The notes beneath the pieces were generated by a model. That model was not told the origin of the DNA, searched no databases, and saw only the letters and a program-made list of their open reading frames with translations. Positions 55,870 through 64,000 of a DNA stretch of 64,000 nucleotides are shown piece after piece. The translations under genes and the position numbers were made by a program. Source of the DNA: Pseudomonas sp. QS1027 (GTDB taxonomy: Bacteria; Pseudomonadota; Gammaproteobacteria; Pseudomonadales; Pseudomonadaceae); assembly GCF_002814235.1 (NCBI RefSeq), contig NZ_PHSU01000042.1, positions 116,684 to 180,683 on the forward strand, given 5' to 3'. How positions within the stretch are numbered: position 1 is the stretch's first letter; every line of letters begins with the position of its first letter.

Positions 55870-57312
55870 TCAGGCGACGCGATAGCCGGGACGGATGATT
55901 TTCAGGCTCAACCCGCAGGTCAGCACGAAGGGCACGACCATCGCGATGACCATGCCGACGATGAACATCGGGATGTATTGCGGAATGATCGAGATAAAGC
56001 CCGGCAGGCCACCGACGCCAATGGCCGAGGCCTGGACCTTGTTCAGCGAGAGGAAGATGCTGCCCAGCGCCGAACCGATCAACGCGGCATAGAACGGAAA
56101 CTTGTAGCGCAGGTTGACGCCGAACATCGCCGGCTCCGTGATGCCGAAGTAGGCGGAGATCGCCGAGGTCGAGGCCATGCTGCGCTCCCGTGCATTGCGG
56201 CTCATGTAGAACACCGCCAGTGCCGCGCTGCCCTGGGCCAGGTTGGACATGACGATCATCGGCCAGATGAAGGTGCCGCCCTGGGTGGAGATCAGTTGCA
56301 GGTCCACCGCGAGGAACATGTGGTGCATGCCGGTGATCACCAACGGCGCGTAGAGCAGGCCGAAGATCGCGCCGCCGAGCACCGGCGCCACGTTGAACAG
56401 CATGACCACGCCTTCGGTGATCAGGATGCCCAGGTGACGGGTCACAGGACCGATGACCGCCAGGGCCAGCACGCCGGTCACGACGATGGTGGTAATCGGC
56501 ACCACCAGCAGTTGAATGGCATTCGGCACCCGCGCCCGCAGCCATTTCTCGATGACGCTCATGACATAGGCGGCCATCAGGATCGGTAGGATCTGGCCCT
56601 GGTAACCGACCTTCTCGATCCGGAACCAGCCGAAGATGTTGAAGTACGGCAGGCTCTGGCCGTCCAGGCCGGCGACCGCCTTGCCGTAGTTCCAGGCATT
56701 GAGCAGGTCGGGGTGCACCAGCATCAGGCCGAGCACGATGCCGAGGATTTCACTGCCGCCAAACCGCTTGGCCGCCGACCAGCCGACCAGGGCCGGGAGG
56801 AACACGAAGGAAGTGTTGGCCATCAGGTTGATCAGGCTCCACACGCCGTCCAGCGACGGGTAGGCCTCCAGCAAGGTCTTGCCGTCGATGAACATGCCCT
56901 TGGCGCCCATGAGGTTGTTCACCCCCATCAGCAGGCCGGCAATGATCAGCGCCGGCAGGATCGGCATGAACACATCGGAGAACACCCGCACCAGACGCTG
57001 TACCGCGTTGATCTTGTCGGCGCTCTTCTGCTTGACGTCGGCGATGGTCGAGGCGGCCATCCCGGTGATTTCGCGCAGGGCGGCGTAGACACGCTCCACT
57101 TCCCCCGGACCGATGACGATCTGGAACAAGCCGCCGGTGAAGAAGGTGCCTTTCACCAGGTCGATATTGGACAACGCGGCCTTGTCGACCAGGTTCGGGT
57201 CCTTGAGGGCCAGGCGCAGACGGGTGACACAGTGAGCGGCCTGCTCGAGGTTTTCAGCGCCACCGAGACCTTTCAGCAGCTCGCGGGCGATATTCGGATA
57301 GTCGTGGCTCAT
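55870..57312 (-). CDS. treB: TreB, trehalose-specific PTS EIIBC
   Basis: 480 residues from the ATG at 57312 with GGAAG upstream; an earlier start would fall nearer the operators and adds a basic leader. EIIB (1-90) with phospho-Cys in EQAAHCVTRLRLAL, linker, then EIIC with about ten membrane helices (VFMPILPALIIAGLLMGVNNL, PLVITGMHHMFLAVDLQLI). No EIIA domain, which is supplied by the fused protein at 50213. Divergent from treR across two TreR-like operators. Confidence 0.93.
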   Translation of the reverse strand: MSHDYPNIARELLKGLGGAENLEQAAHCVTRLRLALKDPNLVDKAALSNIDLVKGTFFTGGLFQIVIGPGEVERVYAALREITGMAASTIADVKQKSADKINAVQRLVRVFSDVFMPILPALIIAGLLMGVNNLMGAKGMFIDGKTLLEAYPSLDGVWSLINLMANTSFVFLPALVGWSAAKRFGGSEILGIVLGLMLVHPDLLNAWNYGKAVAGLDGQSLPYFNIFGWFRIEKVGYQGQILPILMAAYVMSVIEKWLRARVPNAIQLLVVPITTIVVTGVLALAVIGPVTRHLGILITEGVVMLFNVAPVLGGAIFGLLYAPLVITGMHHMFLAVDLQLISTQGGTFIWPMIVMSNLAQGSAALAVFYMSRNARERSMASTSAISAYFGITEPAMFGVNLRYKFPFYAALIGSALGSIFLSLNKVQASAIGVGGLPGFISIIPQYIPMFIVGMVIAMVVPFVLTCGLSLKIIRPGYRVA

Positions 57313-57372
57313 GCTTTTCTTCCACTGTTTCTTGTTATTGGAGGGTGTTGGCAGCACACAGAAACGAAAAAT

Positions 57373-57414
57373 ACTCGTCTGTACGAGTTAAAGCAATAAC
57401 TCGTACAGACGAGT
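57373..57414. promoter_or_regulatory. Paired TreR operators between treB and treR
   Basis: Two mirror copies of ACTCGT-N4-ACGAGT (57373-57388 and 57399-57414), spaced 26 bases centre to centre, so both lie on nearly the same face of the helix only with slight twist. They occupy the treB promoter region, 60 bases before its ATG, and fit a dimeric GntR-type repressor. Confidence 0.8.
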
Positions 57415-57538
57415 TACAGATTTATCGGTAAAAGATCCGACAAATGGACAAAGTTTCGACCTGCCCTTAAGGTTCAAGGTCCCAGGACATCGCGTCGGCT
57501 ACCCTGTTGGCGAGTACTTTCGATCCAGAGCGAACAGC

Positions 57539-58243
57539 ATGAGCAAATACAACCAGATCTACAGTGATCTGCTTGCCAGCATTACCACAGAGCAATTGGA
57601 AAAAGGTGCCCGGCTGCCGTCGGAAACCGAACTGATGGACAGCTACCAGGCCAGCCGCGGCACCGTGCGCAAGGCCATCGAGCAATTGCAGGAGCGCGGT
57701 TTCGCCCAGAAGATCCATGGCAAGGGCACCTTCGTGCTGTCCCGCAGCCCGATCGAGTTTCAATTGGGCGGCATCGTCAGCTTCCAGGAAGCCCATTCCA
57801 GCCTTGGCAGCAATATTGGCACCGAAGTGGTGGAGTTCAGCGAGATCGCCCTTGAAGGCTCGCTTCAGGAGCGCCTGGATGCCGAACCCGGCAGTTCAGT
57901 GATCCGCATCAAGCGGGTGCGGCGGATCGACGGCAAGCGGATCATCCTCGACATCAACTATTTCGTCGCCGACCGGATTCCCGGCCTGACCCGGGAAATC
58001 GCCGAACAGTCGATCTATGCCTACATCGAGAAAACCCTGCAACTGAGCATCAGCTTCGCCCAGCGCACCATCGAGGCGGCCCGTTGCAGCCGGGACGATG
58101 TGCTGCACCTGGACCTGGATGGGGCCAGCCATGTGATCGTGGTGAAGAACCAGACGTTCCTGCACGATGGCCGGCAGTTCGAATACACCGAGTCGCGGCA
58201 CACCCTGGACAAGTTCTACTTCTCGGATGTGGCAAGGCGCTGA
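57539..58243 (+). CDS. treR: TreR, GntR-family trehalose operon repressor
   Basis: 234 residues. N-terminal GntR winged helix (RLPSETELMDSYQASRGTVRKAIEQLQERGFAQKIHGKGTFV, broken here at the recognition helix) and a C-terminal UTRA effector domain (SSVIRIKRVRRIDGKRIILDINYF, FEYTESRHTLDKFYF). TreR homologues are inactivated by trehalose 6-phosphate. Divergent from treB-treC-porin-EI, with the paired operators in between. Confidence 0.92.
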   Translation: MSKYNQIYSDLLASITTEQLEKGARLPSETELMDSYQASRGTVRKAIEQLQERGFAQKIHGKGTFVLSRSPIEFQLGGIVSFQEAHSSLGSNIGTEVVEFSEIALEGSLQERLDAEPGSSVIRIKRVRRIDGKRIILDINYFVADRIPGLTREIAEQSIYAYIEKTLQLSISFAQRTIEAARCSRDDVLHLDLDGASHVIVVKNQTFLHDGRQFEYTESRHTLDKFYFSDVARR

Positions 58244-58262
58244 GCCGCTGACGTCGGGCGAT

Positions 58263-58781
58263 TCATAGCACCAGCGCCAGCCACTCGGGGTTCACCGAGC
58301 CGAGCTTGCTGGTGGCTTTCGTGAGGTTGATATCCTGGGCCGCCTGCGCGGTTTCAATCATCCGGGGCTCAAGGTCATAACCCCGGCCTTCGAGCCAGCC
58401 CAGGACTTCCGCCAGGTGCCAGACCGAAGCGCTGCCTTCGTGGACCGCCAACGGAAATGAAGCCCCATGACTGAGCATGAGCTTGCGCATGTTCTGCCGC
58501 GAAACGCCGACGATATCGGCGATATCCGAAAGGCCGACCAGGTCGGGCACAACCTCTATGAGACGCGCATCGGGGATAGCACGCTTGACGTCCTGCAAAG
58601 CGCTAAGCAATGCCTGAGCGGCGCTGTCGGCATCCCGGGAGAACTTCAGCGCCAGCCTTCCAGGGATTCCGCAGCCGATCAGTGAGTCATCGCAACCGCA
58701 CTCAAACAAGAGCTCAATCAATACATCCGGATCGTTGTTCTGCTCCGAGAGCTGGTACCTCAGGGTGAATTCATACTCCAT
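58263..58781 (-). CDS. HTH protein, probable antitoxin partner of the HicA-like gene
   Basis: 172 residues. The N-terminal third is a small alpha/beta domain (EYEFTLRYQLSEQNNDPDVLIELLFECGCDD). A helix-turn-helix follows (GLSDIADIVGVSRQNMRKLML), close to excisionase/MerR type, then SVWHLAEVLGWLEGRGY. AAGGAG before the ATG overlaps the end of the upstream gene, 4 bases away, so the two are co-translated. Autoregulating antitoxin is a reasonable guess from context; homology to a named antitoxin is not evident. Confidence 0.65.
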   Translation of the reverse strand: MEYEFTLRYQLSEQNNDPDVLIELLFECGCDDSLIGCGIPGRLALKFSRDADSAAQALLSALQDVKRAIPDARLIEVVPDLVGLSDIADIVGVSRQNMRKLMLSHGASFPLAVHEGSASVWHLAEVLGWLEGRGYDLEPRMIETAQAAQDINLTKATSKLGSVNPEWLALVL

Positions 58782-58785
58782 GGTT

Positions 58786-59064
58786 CTACTCCTTGGGAGA
58801 AGCGATCAGGGGATCGCCATTAGCGTGGTTGATGACACAAGCATCAACCACCCGCTGCAAATTGCGGGCATGACTGATCAGGTCACGCGGCGTACTCCAT
58901 ATGCTGGTGATACAGTGATCCTGGCAACGGCACAGCCCACTGTTAAACGGGCAGTACATCCTGCCCCAGGCATGCGAACCACCTACTTTGATTCGCCAGC
59001 CAAATTCCTCTGCATAACGCAGTACGTTCTCGATCTCCTTGATCGGGTGTCTTGTTCCAGCCAT
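58786..59064 (-). CDS. HicA-like putative toxin
   Basis: 92 residues from the ATG at 59064, with GGAAG upstream; the frame is open to 59094. GWRIKVGGSHAWGRMYCP carries the Gly-Gly-Ser-His pattern of HicA double-stranded-RNA-binding-like ribonucleases, in which the His is catalytic. The following Cys-rich stretch (CPFNSGLCRCQDHC) is atypical for HicA and could bind metal. Immediately upstream of the HTH gene. Toxin activity is inferred. Confidence 0.6.
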   Translation of the reverse strand: MAGTRHPIKEIENVLRYAEEFGWRIKVGGSHAWGRMYCPFNSGLCRCQDHCITSIWSTPRDLISHARNLQRVVDACVINHANGDPLIASPKE

Positions 59065-59520
59065 CCATAGCTTCCAGTCTTGCGCCAGGCGCAAAGGTTG
59101 TCAACTGACAACCAAATCCATTTATCGACAAAAAATGACTCGACCAGCACCTCGATTCGGGGCTGGCTTCTTGAGTGTAGGGAGACAAAAAACTTCGGCA
59201 GATCAATGTATTTGCGGGGTATTGCGAGGGCAGGCGAGGTGATTTTTCCTATGGCCTTTGCTTCAACGCTTGAGGCTTACATCACGTGGGGATCATTTCC
59301 ACTCAGTTATCAACTGATGATAAATAGTCTTATATTCTAAATAGTTATAAAAAACAGAAGCTTGAGAACCATGAGACATACCATGACTGATGTCGCGTGG
59401 GGTAGCTTGGTGCCGAATTTGATTAACAGCACACAAACAGCAGCCTGATACTCAACCGGCTATAGGGCCATGGTGCATGCGCTCCCCCAGAGCCATCATT
59501 TTGATATGATGAGGATGAGG

Positions 59521-59640
59521 ATGAATATCACCATAAGGGATAAGACTGAAGTTGTTGTATTCGGAAGCTGTGAAGCAAACGAGATCTTCTCTGCAAGCGC
59601 TATTCGCCAGCCTGAGCAGGAATGTAATTTCGCCTCCTGA
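59521..59640 (+). CDS. Possible small ORF in the 59.1-59.8 kb spacer
   Basis: A 39-codon frame (MNITIRDKTEVVVFGSC...) has AGGATGAGG before its ATG. There is no recognised family and it may be chance. The rest of 59095-59777 holds no gene I can support. It is AT-richer than the trehalose region and marks the passage into the defence gene. Confidence 0.25.
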   Translation: MNITIRDKTEVVVFGSCEANEIFSASAIRQPEQECNFAS

Positions 59641-59777
59641 ACGCCCTTTGAGAAAATATAACCGCTCGCGACACCGCCGTAGATGATGACAACCGTAATG
59701 TGATTGCTCGACTGCGAAAAAAAAATCGACTCTTTAGCAAATACTTCTGTTTAGAGAAAAAAGGACAAGGACGAATT

Positions 59778-62700
59778 ATGCCAACCTCATATGACCTGAC
59801 GCAGCTCGACACACACTCTTTTGAGAGCATGGTGAATTTCTTAGCGTTACGAGTGCTGGGGAATGGAGTAACTGGATTTGCAACGGGAGCAGATGGCGGA
59901 CGAGATGGATACCTGGAAGGCACAGCTCCGTATCCTACTGCAAAAAATCAGTGGTCTGGAGTTTGGTATATTCAGTCAAAATATCACAAGCCAAATTTAA
60001 GTGGAAATCCACAAACGTGGCTAGTGCGACAAGTAACAGAAGAGTTAAAATTATTCAGTAAGCGCGAAAGAACGATTCCTGACGTATGGATTCTAGCCAC
60101 AAATATCGAGCCTACAGCAGTTAAAGATACCGGCAGCTTCGACAAAATAAAAAAACTTGTAAAAGCCACACTCCCTGACCATGTGAATTTTGACATATGG
60201 GGGGGTCAAAAAATATTAAGCTTTTTAGGTAGAGATCCGGATGTAGCAAATTACTACGGTCATTTCCTCACCCCTGGCCATGTATTATCCGGTCTTTATA
60301 ACAACATTAACGACCAGCACGCACAAGTAAAAGCAATAGTCGAACATCTAATCGTTAGTCAATTTAACGAGCAGACCTACACTAAGTTAGAGCAAGCAGG
60401 ATCCTCATCGGATGCAAGGCCAAAAATACACGAACTGTTTGTTGACCTTCCCTTCGAAACAGCACGCAATGAAAATAATAAAATACTAAAAACGATTGTT
60501 GCCAGCGCCGCGTGCAACCATAAGATTTCGTGCTGGGGAACTGATCTGGAGCGTGGCCGTCTTTACGGTAAAGCTTGGAGACGCTCTCGAGTATTTATAT
60601 TGAAGGGTGGACCTGGCCAAGGCAAATCTACCGTGGGCCAATTTTACAGCCAAATTCAAAGAGCATCCTTCATTCTCTCTAAAGGCGGCCCTCACGTTCT
60701 TCCGGCCGTACGTGAGACTGCATTAGAACTGAAATTTGTAGCTGAAAACCTAAGCTTATGGACTAATGTACCTCGCATCCCAGTGCTAATCGAACTTAAG
60801 GATTTCGCAACTTGGTATGGCGGGCGTGCAGAGCTTGAGCCCAGAGGAATATTGAGTTACTTATCAGAACGAATTGCATTAAAAACGGAACAAAAAGTCC
60901 TAACCGGCACCGTAAAAAGAGCAATGGCAACGGACAGTTGGTTTTTTAACTTTGACGGTCTAGATGAAGTACCCAACGATGTTAAAGACCATATTGCGGA
61001 TGAGATCATAAGATTTTCAGATGAAGTGCTTCCGTCCATAGACGCAGATGCATTAATTTTGTGTACAACGCGGCCTCAAGGGTATTCTGGACAGTTTGAG
61101 AAATTAGATTCTAGTACTCTACTTCTCGCACAACTACCCGCAGACATAGCGCTACTCTGCGCAACAGCCGTTGTCAAATTTGGCAGGACAGAATCGGAAG
61201 GTGTAGACGCGGTAGAAACTCTTTCGAACGCTATGCAATCCCCCCAAGTAAGAGAGCTAATGACTACTCCACTTCAGTCACACATCATGGCAGTAGTAGT
61301 GCGAGATGGTGGCAGACCTCCAGAAAAAAGGTGGGAACTATTTGAGAATTTTTATAAGGTAATGAAAAAACGCGAAAGTCAGAAAAATTTTAAAGACATA
61401 CGCATAAACAAACTTCTCCGAGATGACAAGTTATTAAAGGCAATTCATGCGAGACTAGGTATAGCCCTTCATGCGAAAGCGGAAAGCAGCGTTGGTGCGG
61501 AAGCAACACTTGAAAAAAGCGAGTTTGAAAAGCTTTCAAGAGATACAGTTACAATGCTAGCCGACGCAAACATTGAAGATACTTTAAGCGCATTAATGGA
61601 GGCCACTACTGAACGACTAGTATTTGTTAATACCCCAGACAACAGCGACTATGTACGATTTGACATTCGACAATTGCAAGAATTTTTTGCCGGAGAGTTT
61701 ATATATACGGACGTATCACCTATAACCATGCGTAATCGGATGGATACAATCTGCGCCGACCCACACTGGCGTGAGGTCATGCATTTCTTATTAAGCTCCT
61801 TGGTGGTTATGGGGAGAATCTCAGAGCTTGCAATGGCGGCGGAGGTTCTTTCTTCAACAGATAACTGGGACGGATGTCGTTTTACTCAGATTTTTCGACG
61901 CAGACTATCAGTAGGTGCAATCTTGGCTCTTCGTTTGATCACTGAGGGCGTTTTGGAGCAAGATCGTCGCGTGAGACAAACTTTTAAAAACGTACTAATA
62001 CCACTATATAGCACTCTTGATGAAAGCTTGATTAGCGCGCTGACTAGCGTTCAGCACACTAATACTAAAACCTGGTTACACAACTGCATGATCGACTATT
62101 TATTTCAGGCCACTGAAGAAGAGCAAATTGGCGCTGCGATCGTCCTAATCAGAGCTCTGTCAGGCGGCCCCGACCAACATGAAAGAGTCAGCAATCGAAT
62201 TTTAAATTCTTCAAGCGGCTATATTAATGCAATTCTCAAAGCTCAACTTTCTGAAAGAGTACAACATTTTGACGACGTAGCCCCGTCAAAGATAACGCAG
62301 CAGTGGTTCATCGAAGGACTAATAGCACTTCTAGACCATCCCAATATTAGAATCGAGCTCAATTACTCCCTCCTGATTAAGCTACTGTATCAACATTACG
62401 ATCTGACTGTAAGCTCTACAAGATACTCCAATCTATCGACAGTCAAAAAATCTATTCTTTTAGCGTTTCTTGATCGCAACGAAGATAACGCTGAAAGCGT
62501 TAGTATCCGACAAAGCAAACGATACAAAGGACTTAACTTCCACTATTTCGAACACGACTGGCGAACCAAATCTATACCAATGATTGTCGCTTTCAAAATT
62601 TGCTCATCTGAAAGTTTTAGTCCTTTCTTTCAACACTGTGCATCAACGATAATTTTCGCACAAGACAACAGCTTTGAGAACCTCAAATCTTTTATAACAA

Positions 62701-63758
62701 ATATAAAACACATATCAGGCGCCGAAGAACTAATGCCAAACTATCTTAAGGCATTGCTCCCTTTAGACTCTTGGCGCAACCAAACCTTAAATTTTGCAGA
62801 CGAGCTAGAAAAGCTAGATAAAAAGGCATTTTCCAAGTTTGTCAGAACCGGAAAATTAGATGGCAGGAATATTCGACCCACCGCGCAGATGATTGCAATA
62901 GATAGAAGCTTTTCCCGTAAGGGATGGGATGATATTTGTAGAGATTTTCCATATATCGGATCTAACTTATCCGTACATGCCCGCTCCCATAGCGAATTTG
63001 ACTTTGACGACTCAGAGTTAAACGACAGCATTACCAAGCATGCATTCGCAAATCCCGAAACGTACGCATCTCAAATTCTTCATTGGGGTGCGTTATTTGA
63101 AATGGCTGGTACAGAAGCACCTGCCTTAAGGAAGCTACTTGCTGAGACAGCTCCGAAGCTTGCAGCTGAGGATATAAATATCGGCGCTTTTGAAATGAGG
63201 CTCGCTCCATTTCAGATCAACTTAAGCGAGGAACTCACCCTACTACCTTTACTTGCGAACGCTTTAACAGGGGCTTACAACTCGATCAGCGGTATAGGTA
63301 GATATACTGACAAGCAAATGGAAAACCGAACAAAGACAGATTTTTTTACACATTTCGGGCTATCAACAAACAATTTAGAGAAAATATTTACAGACGAGGT
63401 GGCTCCGGAACTGTTAAGACAAGCGGCTCTTTCCTGCTTTCTAGTTTTAGGCAGCCTCACAGACAGCATGGATTCCGATCAATTTTTCAATACCGCCTAC
63501 TCTGATATATTCTCTAAACTTTTAAACGAAGCGTCACCCAAGTGGTACGGACAGTCTCTTTTAAAATTTGCAGCTAGAAAGTTACAACCCAATGATGCTC
63601 GGTCGGCGGTCTTGATTGGAGAGCTGTTAGATTTCTACAGAAACAACTACTCTATGAACCTTCAAATGCAAAGCATCTTAGCTAATTGGAGAGAGAGATC
63701 TGTGGCACCTGTATCAAAAGCGGGCTGCTTACAAGAGTGGTTAAAACAGGAAGGTTAG
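59778..63758 (+). CDS. Nuclease-NACHT (STAND) ATPase, probable anti-phage defence protein
   Basis: 1326 residues from the ATG at 59778, with AAGGA 6 bases upstream. Residues 1-110 look like a PD-(D/E)xK (Mrr-like) nuclease: FESMVNFLALRVLG, GADGGRDGYLEG (Asp about 43), WYIQSKYHKP (Gln66-x-Lys68). A NACHT domain follows, with Walker A GGPGQGKST (277-285) and the NACHT form of Walker B, FNFDGLDEV (DGLDE 393-397). The remaining 700 residues are helical and probably form the sensor. This effector-STAND-sensor order is that of bacterial NACHT/Avs anti-phage proteins. Base composition is strongly AT-rich, a HicA-like pair precedes it and an IS follows, which fits an acquired defence locus. No exact subfamily can be named. 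Confidence 0.85.
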   Translation: MPTSYDLTQLDTHSFESMVNFLALRVLGNGVTGFATGADGGRDGYLEGTAPYPTAKNQWSGVWYIQSKYHKPNLSGNPQTWLVRQVTEELKLFSKRERTIPDVWILATNIEPTAVKDTGSFDKIKKLVKATLPDHVNFDIWGGQKILSFLGRDPDVANYYGHFLTPGHVLSGLYNNINDQHAQVKAIVEHLIVSQFNEQTYTKLEQAGSSSDARPKIHELFVDLPFETARNENNKILKTIVASAACNHKISCWGTDLERGRLYGKAWRRSRVFILKGGPGQGKSTVGQFYSQIQRASFILSKGGPHVLPAVRETALELKFVAENLSLWTNVPRIPVLIELKDFATWYGGRAELEPRGILSYLSERIALKTEQKVLTGTVKRAMATDSWFFNFDGLDEVPNDVKDHIADEIIRFSDEVLPSIDADALILCTTRPQGYSGQFEKLDSSTLLLAQLPADIALLCATAVVKFGRTESEGVDAVETLSNAMQSPQVRELMTTPLQSHIMAVVVRDGGRPPEKRWELFENFYKVMKKRESQKNFKDIRINKLLRDDKLLKAIHARLGIALHAKAESSVGAEATLEKSEFEKLSRDTVTMLADANIEDTLSALMEATTERLVFVNTPDNSDYVRFDIRQLQEFFAGEFIYTDVSPITMRNRMDTICADPHWREVMHFLLSSLVVMGRISELAMAAEVLSSTDNWDGCRFTQIFRRRLSVGAILALRLITEGVLEQDRRVRQTFKNVLIPLYSTLDESLISALTSVQHTNTKTWLHNCMIDYLFQATEEEQIGAAIVLIRALSGGPDQHERVSNRILNSSSGYINAILKAQLSERVQHFDDVAPSKITQQWFIEGLIALLDHPNIRIELNYSLLIKLLYQHYDLTVSSTRYSNLSTVKKSILLAFLDRNEDNAESVSIRQSKRYKGLNFHYFEHDWRTKSIPMIVAFKICSSESFSPFFQHCASTIIFAQDNSFENLKSFITNIKHISGAEELMPNYLKALLPLDSWRNQTLNFADELEKLDKKAFSKFVRTGKLDGRNIRPTAQMIAIDRSFSRKGWDDICRDFPYIGSNLSVHARSHSEFDFDDSELNDSITKHAFANPETYASQILHWGALFEMAGTEAPALRKLLAETAPKLAAEDINIGAFEMRLAPFQINLSEELTLLPLLANALTGAYNSISGIGRYTDKQMENRTKTDFFTHFGLSTNNLEKIFTDEVAPELLRQAALSCFLVLGSLTDSMDSDQFFNTAYSDIFSKLLNEASPKWYGQSLLKFAARKLQPNDARSAVLIGELLDFYRNNYSMNLQMQSILANWRERSVAPVSKAGCLQEWLKQEG

Positions 63759-63802
63759 CAGACTGTGTGAAAACCTAGCAATCTGCGCCGAGGTTGAAGA
63801 AA

Positions 63803-63835
63803 ATGCTCCGTATCGAAAGATACGGAGCATTTTTC
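63803..63835. terminator. Perfect hairpin before the transposase gene
   Basis: Stem ATGCTCCGTATC / GATACGGAGCAT (12 bp) with a GAAA loop and a TTTTT tail. It lies 45 bases after the NACHT gene stop and just ahead of the transposase ATG. It can terminate the defence gene transcript or shield the transposase from outside transcription, as in several IS families. Confidence 0.75.
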
Positions 63836-63838
63836 GTT

Positions 63839-64000
63839 ATGGCTTACATCCAAGGTGAAGCGCGCGATCAAACCAGTTTGTTTCCGGTTTCGTTGGAGGA
63901 TCTGATTCCCGATGATCATCTTGTTCGCGTGATTGACGCCTATGTTGGCAGGCTCGACCTGAAGTACCTTGGGTTCGACAAGGCCACGCCCAAGGCGACC
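63839..64000 (+). CDS. IS1182-type transposase, N-terminal fragment (runs off the right edge)
   Basis: 54 codons are in the window: MAYIQGEARDQTSLFPVSLE, then DLIPDDHLVRVIDAYVGRLDLKYLGFDKATPKAT. The LFPVSLEDLIPDDHLVRVID block is the usual start of IS1182-family transposases. The catalytic domain and the right inverted repeat are outside, and the left end of the element cannot be fixed without them; the hairpin at 63803 may belong to it. Confidence 0.85.
   Translation, partial: MAYIQGEARDQTSLFPVSLEDLIPDDHLVRVIDAYVGRLDLKYLGFDKATPKAT

Overview
The window looks like chromosome from a fluorescent-group Pseudomonas. It is GC-rich, with Pseudomonas-type REP/REPIN palindromes (37.7, 44.9 and 33.0 kb), a cumA-tadA pair, cmoAB, a Lon-icp pair and a ZnuD-like receptor. 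Core-like GC-rich DNA is interrupted by two visibly AT-richer accessory blocks, at about 16.3-24.3 kb and 58.3-64 kb.

Layout. 0.3-8.7 kb: five tightly coupled signalling genes (four consecutive starts, three of them ATGA overlaps): two receiver/GGDEF/EAL proteins, a di-haem peroxidase, a membrane histidine kinase and a receiver-kinase hybrid; a response regulator runs divergently off the left edge. 8.7-11.9 kb: APC permease, RamA-like amidase and a LuxR-type regulator. 12.2-16.2 kb: exported GH3 beta-glucosidase and a membrane-linked glutamate-synthase-like protein. 16.4-24.3 kb: a surface-glycosylation island with gtrA, gtrB, a frameshifted gtrII-like gene, two GT39-type glycosyltransferases and a decayed gtrB/gtrA copy. 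24.4-30.3 kb: OpgC-like acyltransferase, VirJ-like hydrolase, a large class A PBP-like protein and an NlpC/P60 hydrolase. 30.5-36.9 kb: metal homeostasis (nfeR-nfeF-like operon; ZnuD-like receptor behind a Zur-like box) and three Pr6Pr-type membrane paralogues. 37.1-42.2 kb: a structured leader with a DUF6124-like gene, then an operon of cupredoxin, c-di-GMP phosphodiesterase, DUF3034 protein and a lipoprotein globin. 42.5-49.8 kb: AsrA-type Lon, Icp, YhhN, CmoA/CmoB, TadA and CumA. 49.9-58.2 kb: a complete trehalose PTS regulon with divergent treR. 58.3-64 kb: a HicA-like/HTH pair, a very large nuclease-NACHT (STAND) protein and the start of an IS1182-type transposase.

The most interesting signal is not a gene. 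A 16-bp lux-box-like dyad, CTGTCA-N4-TGACAG, occurs eight times between 12.0 and 36.9 kb. In six copies it directly abuts a TAGACA-like -35 box followed, after exactly 17 bp, by a TAGTGT/TAGGGT -10 box or a weaker version of it; a seventh fits with 17-18 bp. The sites always face the same way relative to the downstream gene (GH3 glucosidase, gtr operon, GT39 gene, VirJ-like hydrolase, two Pr6Pr genes). This predicts a regulon for cell-envelope and glycan genes under a LuxR-type activator at a class II position. The second main candidate is the nuclease-NACHT protein, a probable anti-phage STAND ATPase. Third is the gtr island, where a poly-G frameshift, a deletion-derived gene remnant and a duplicated gene 3' end record its insertion history.
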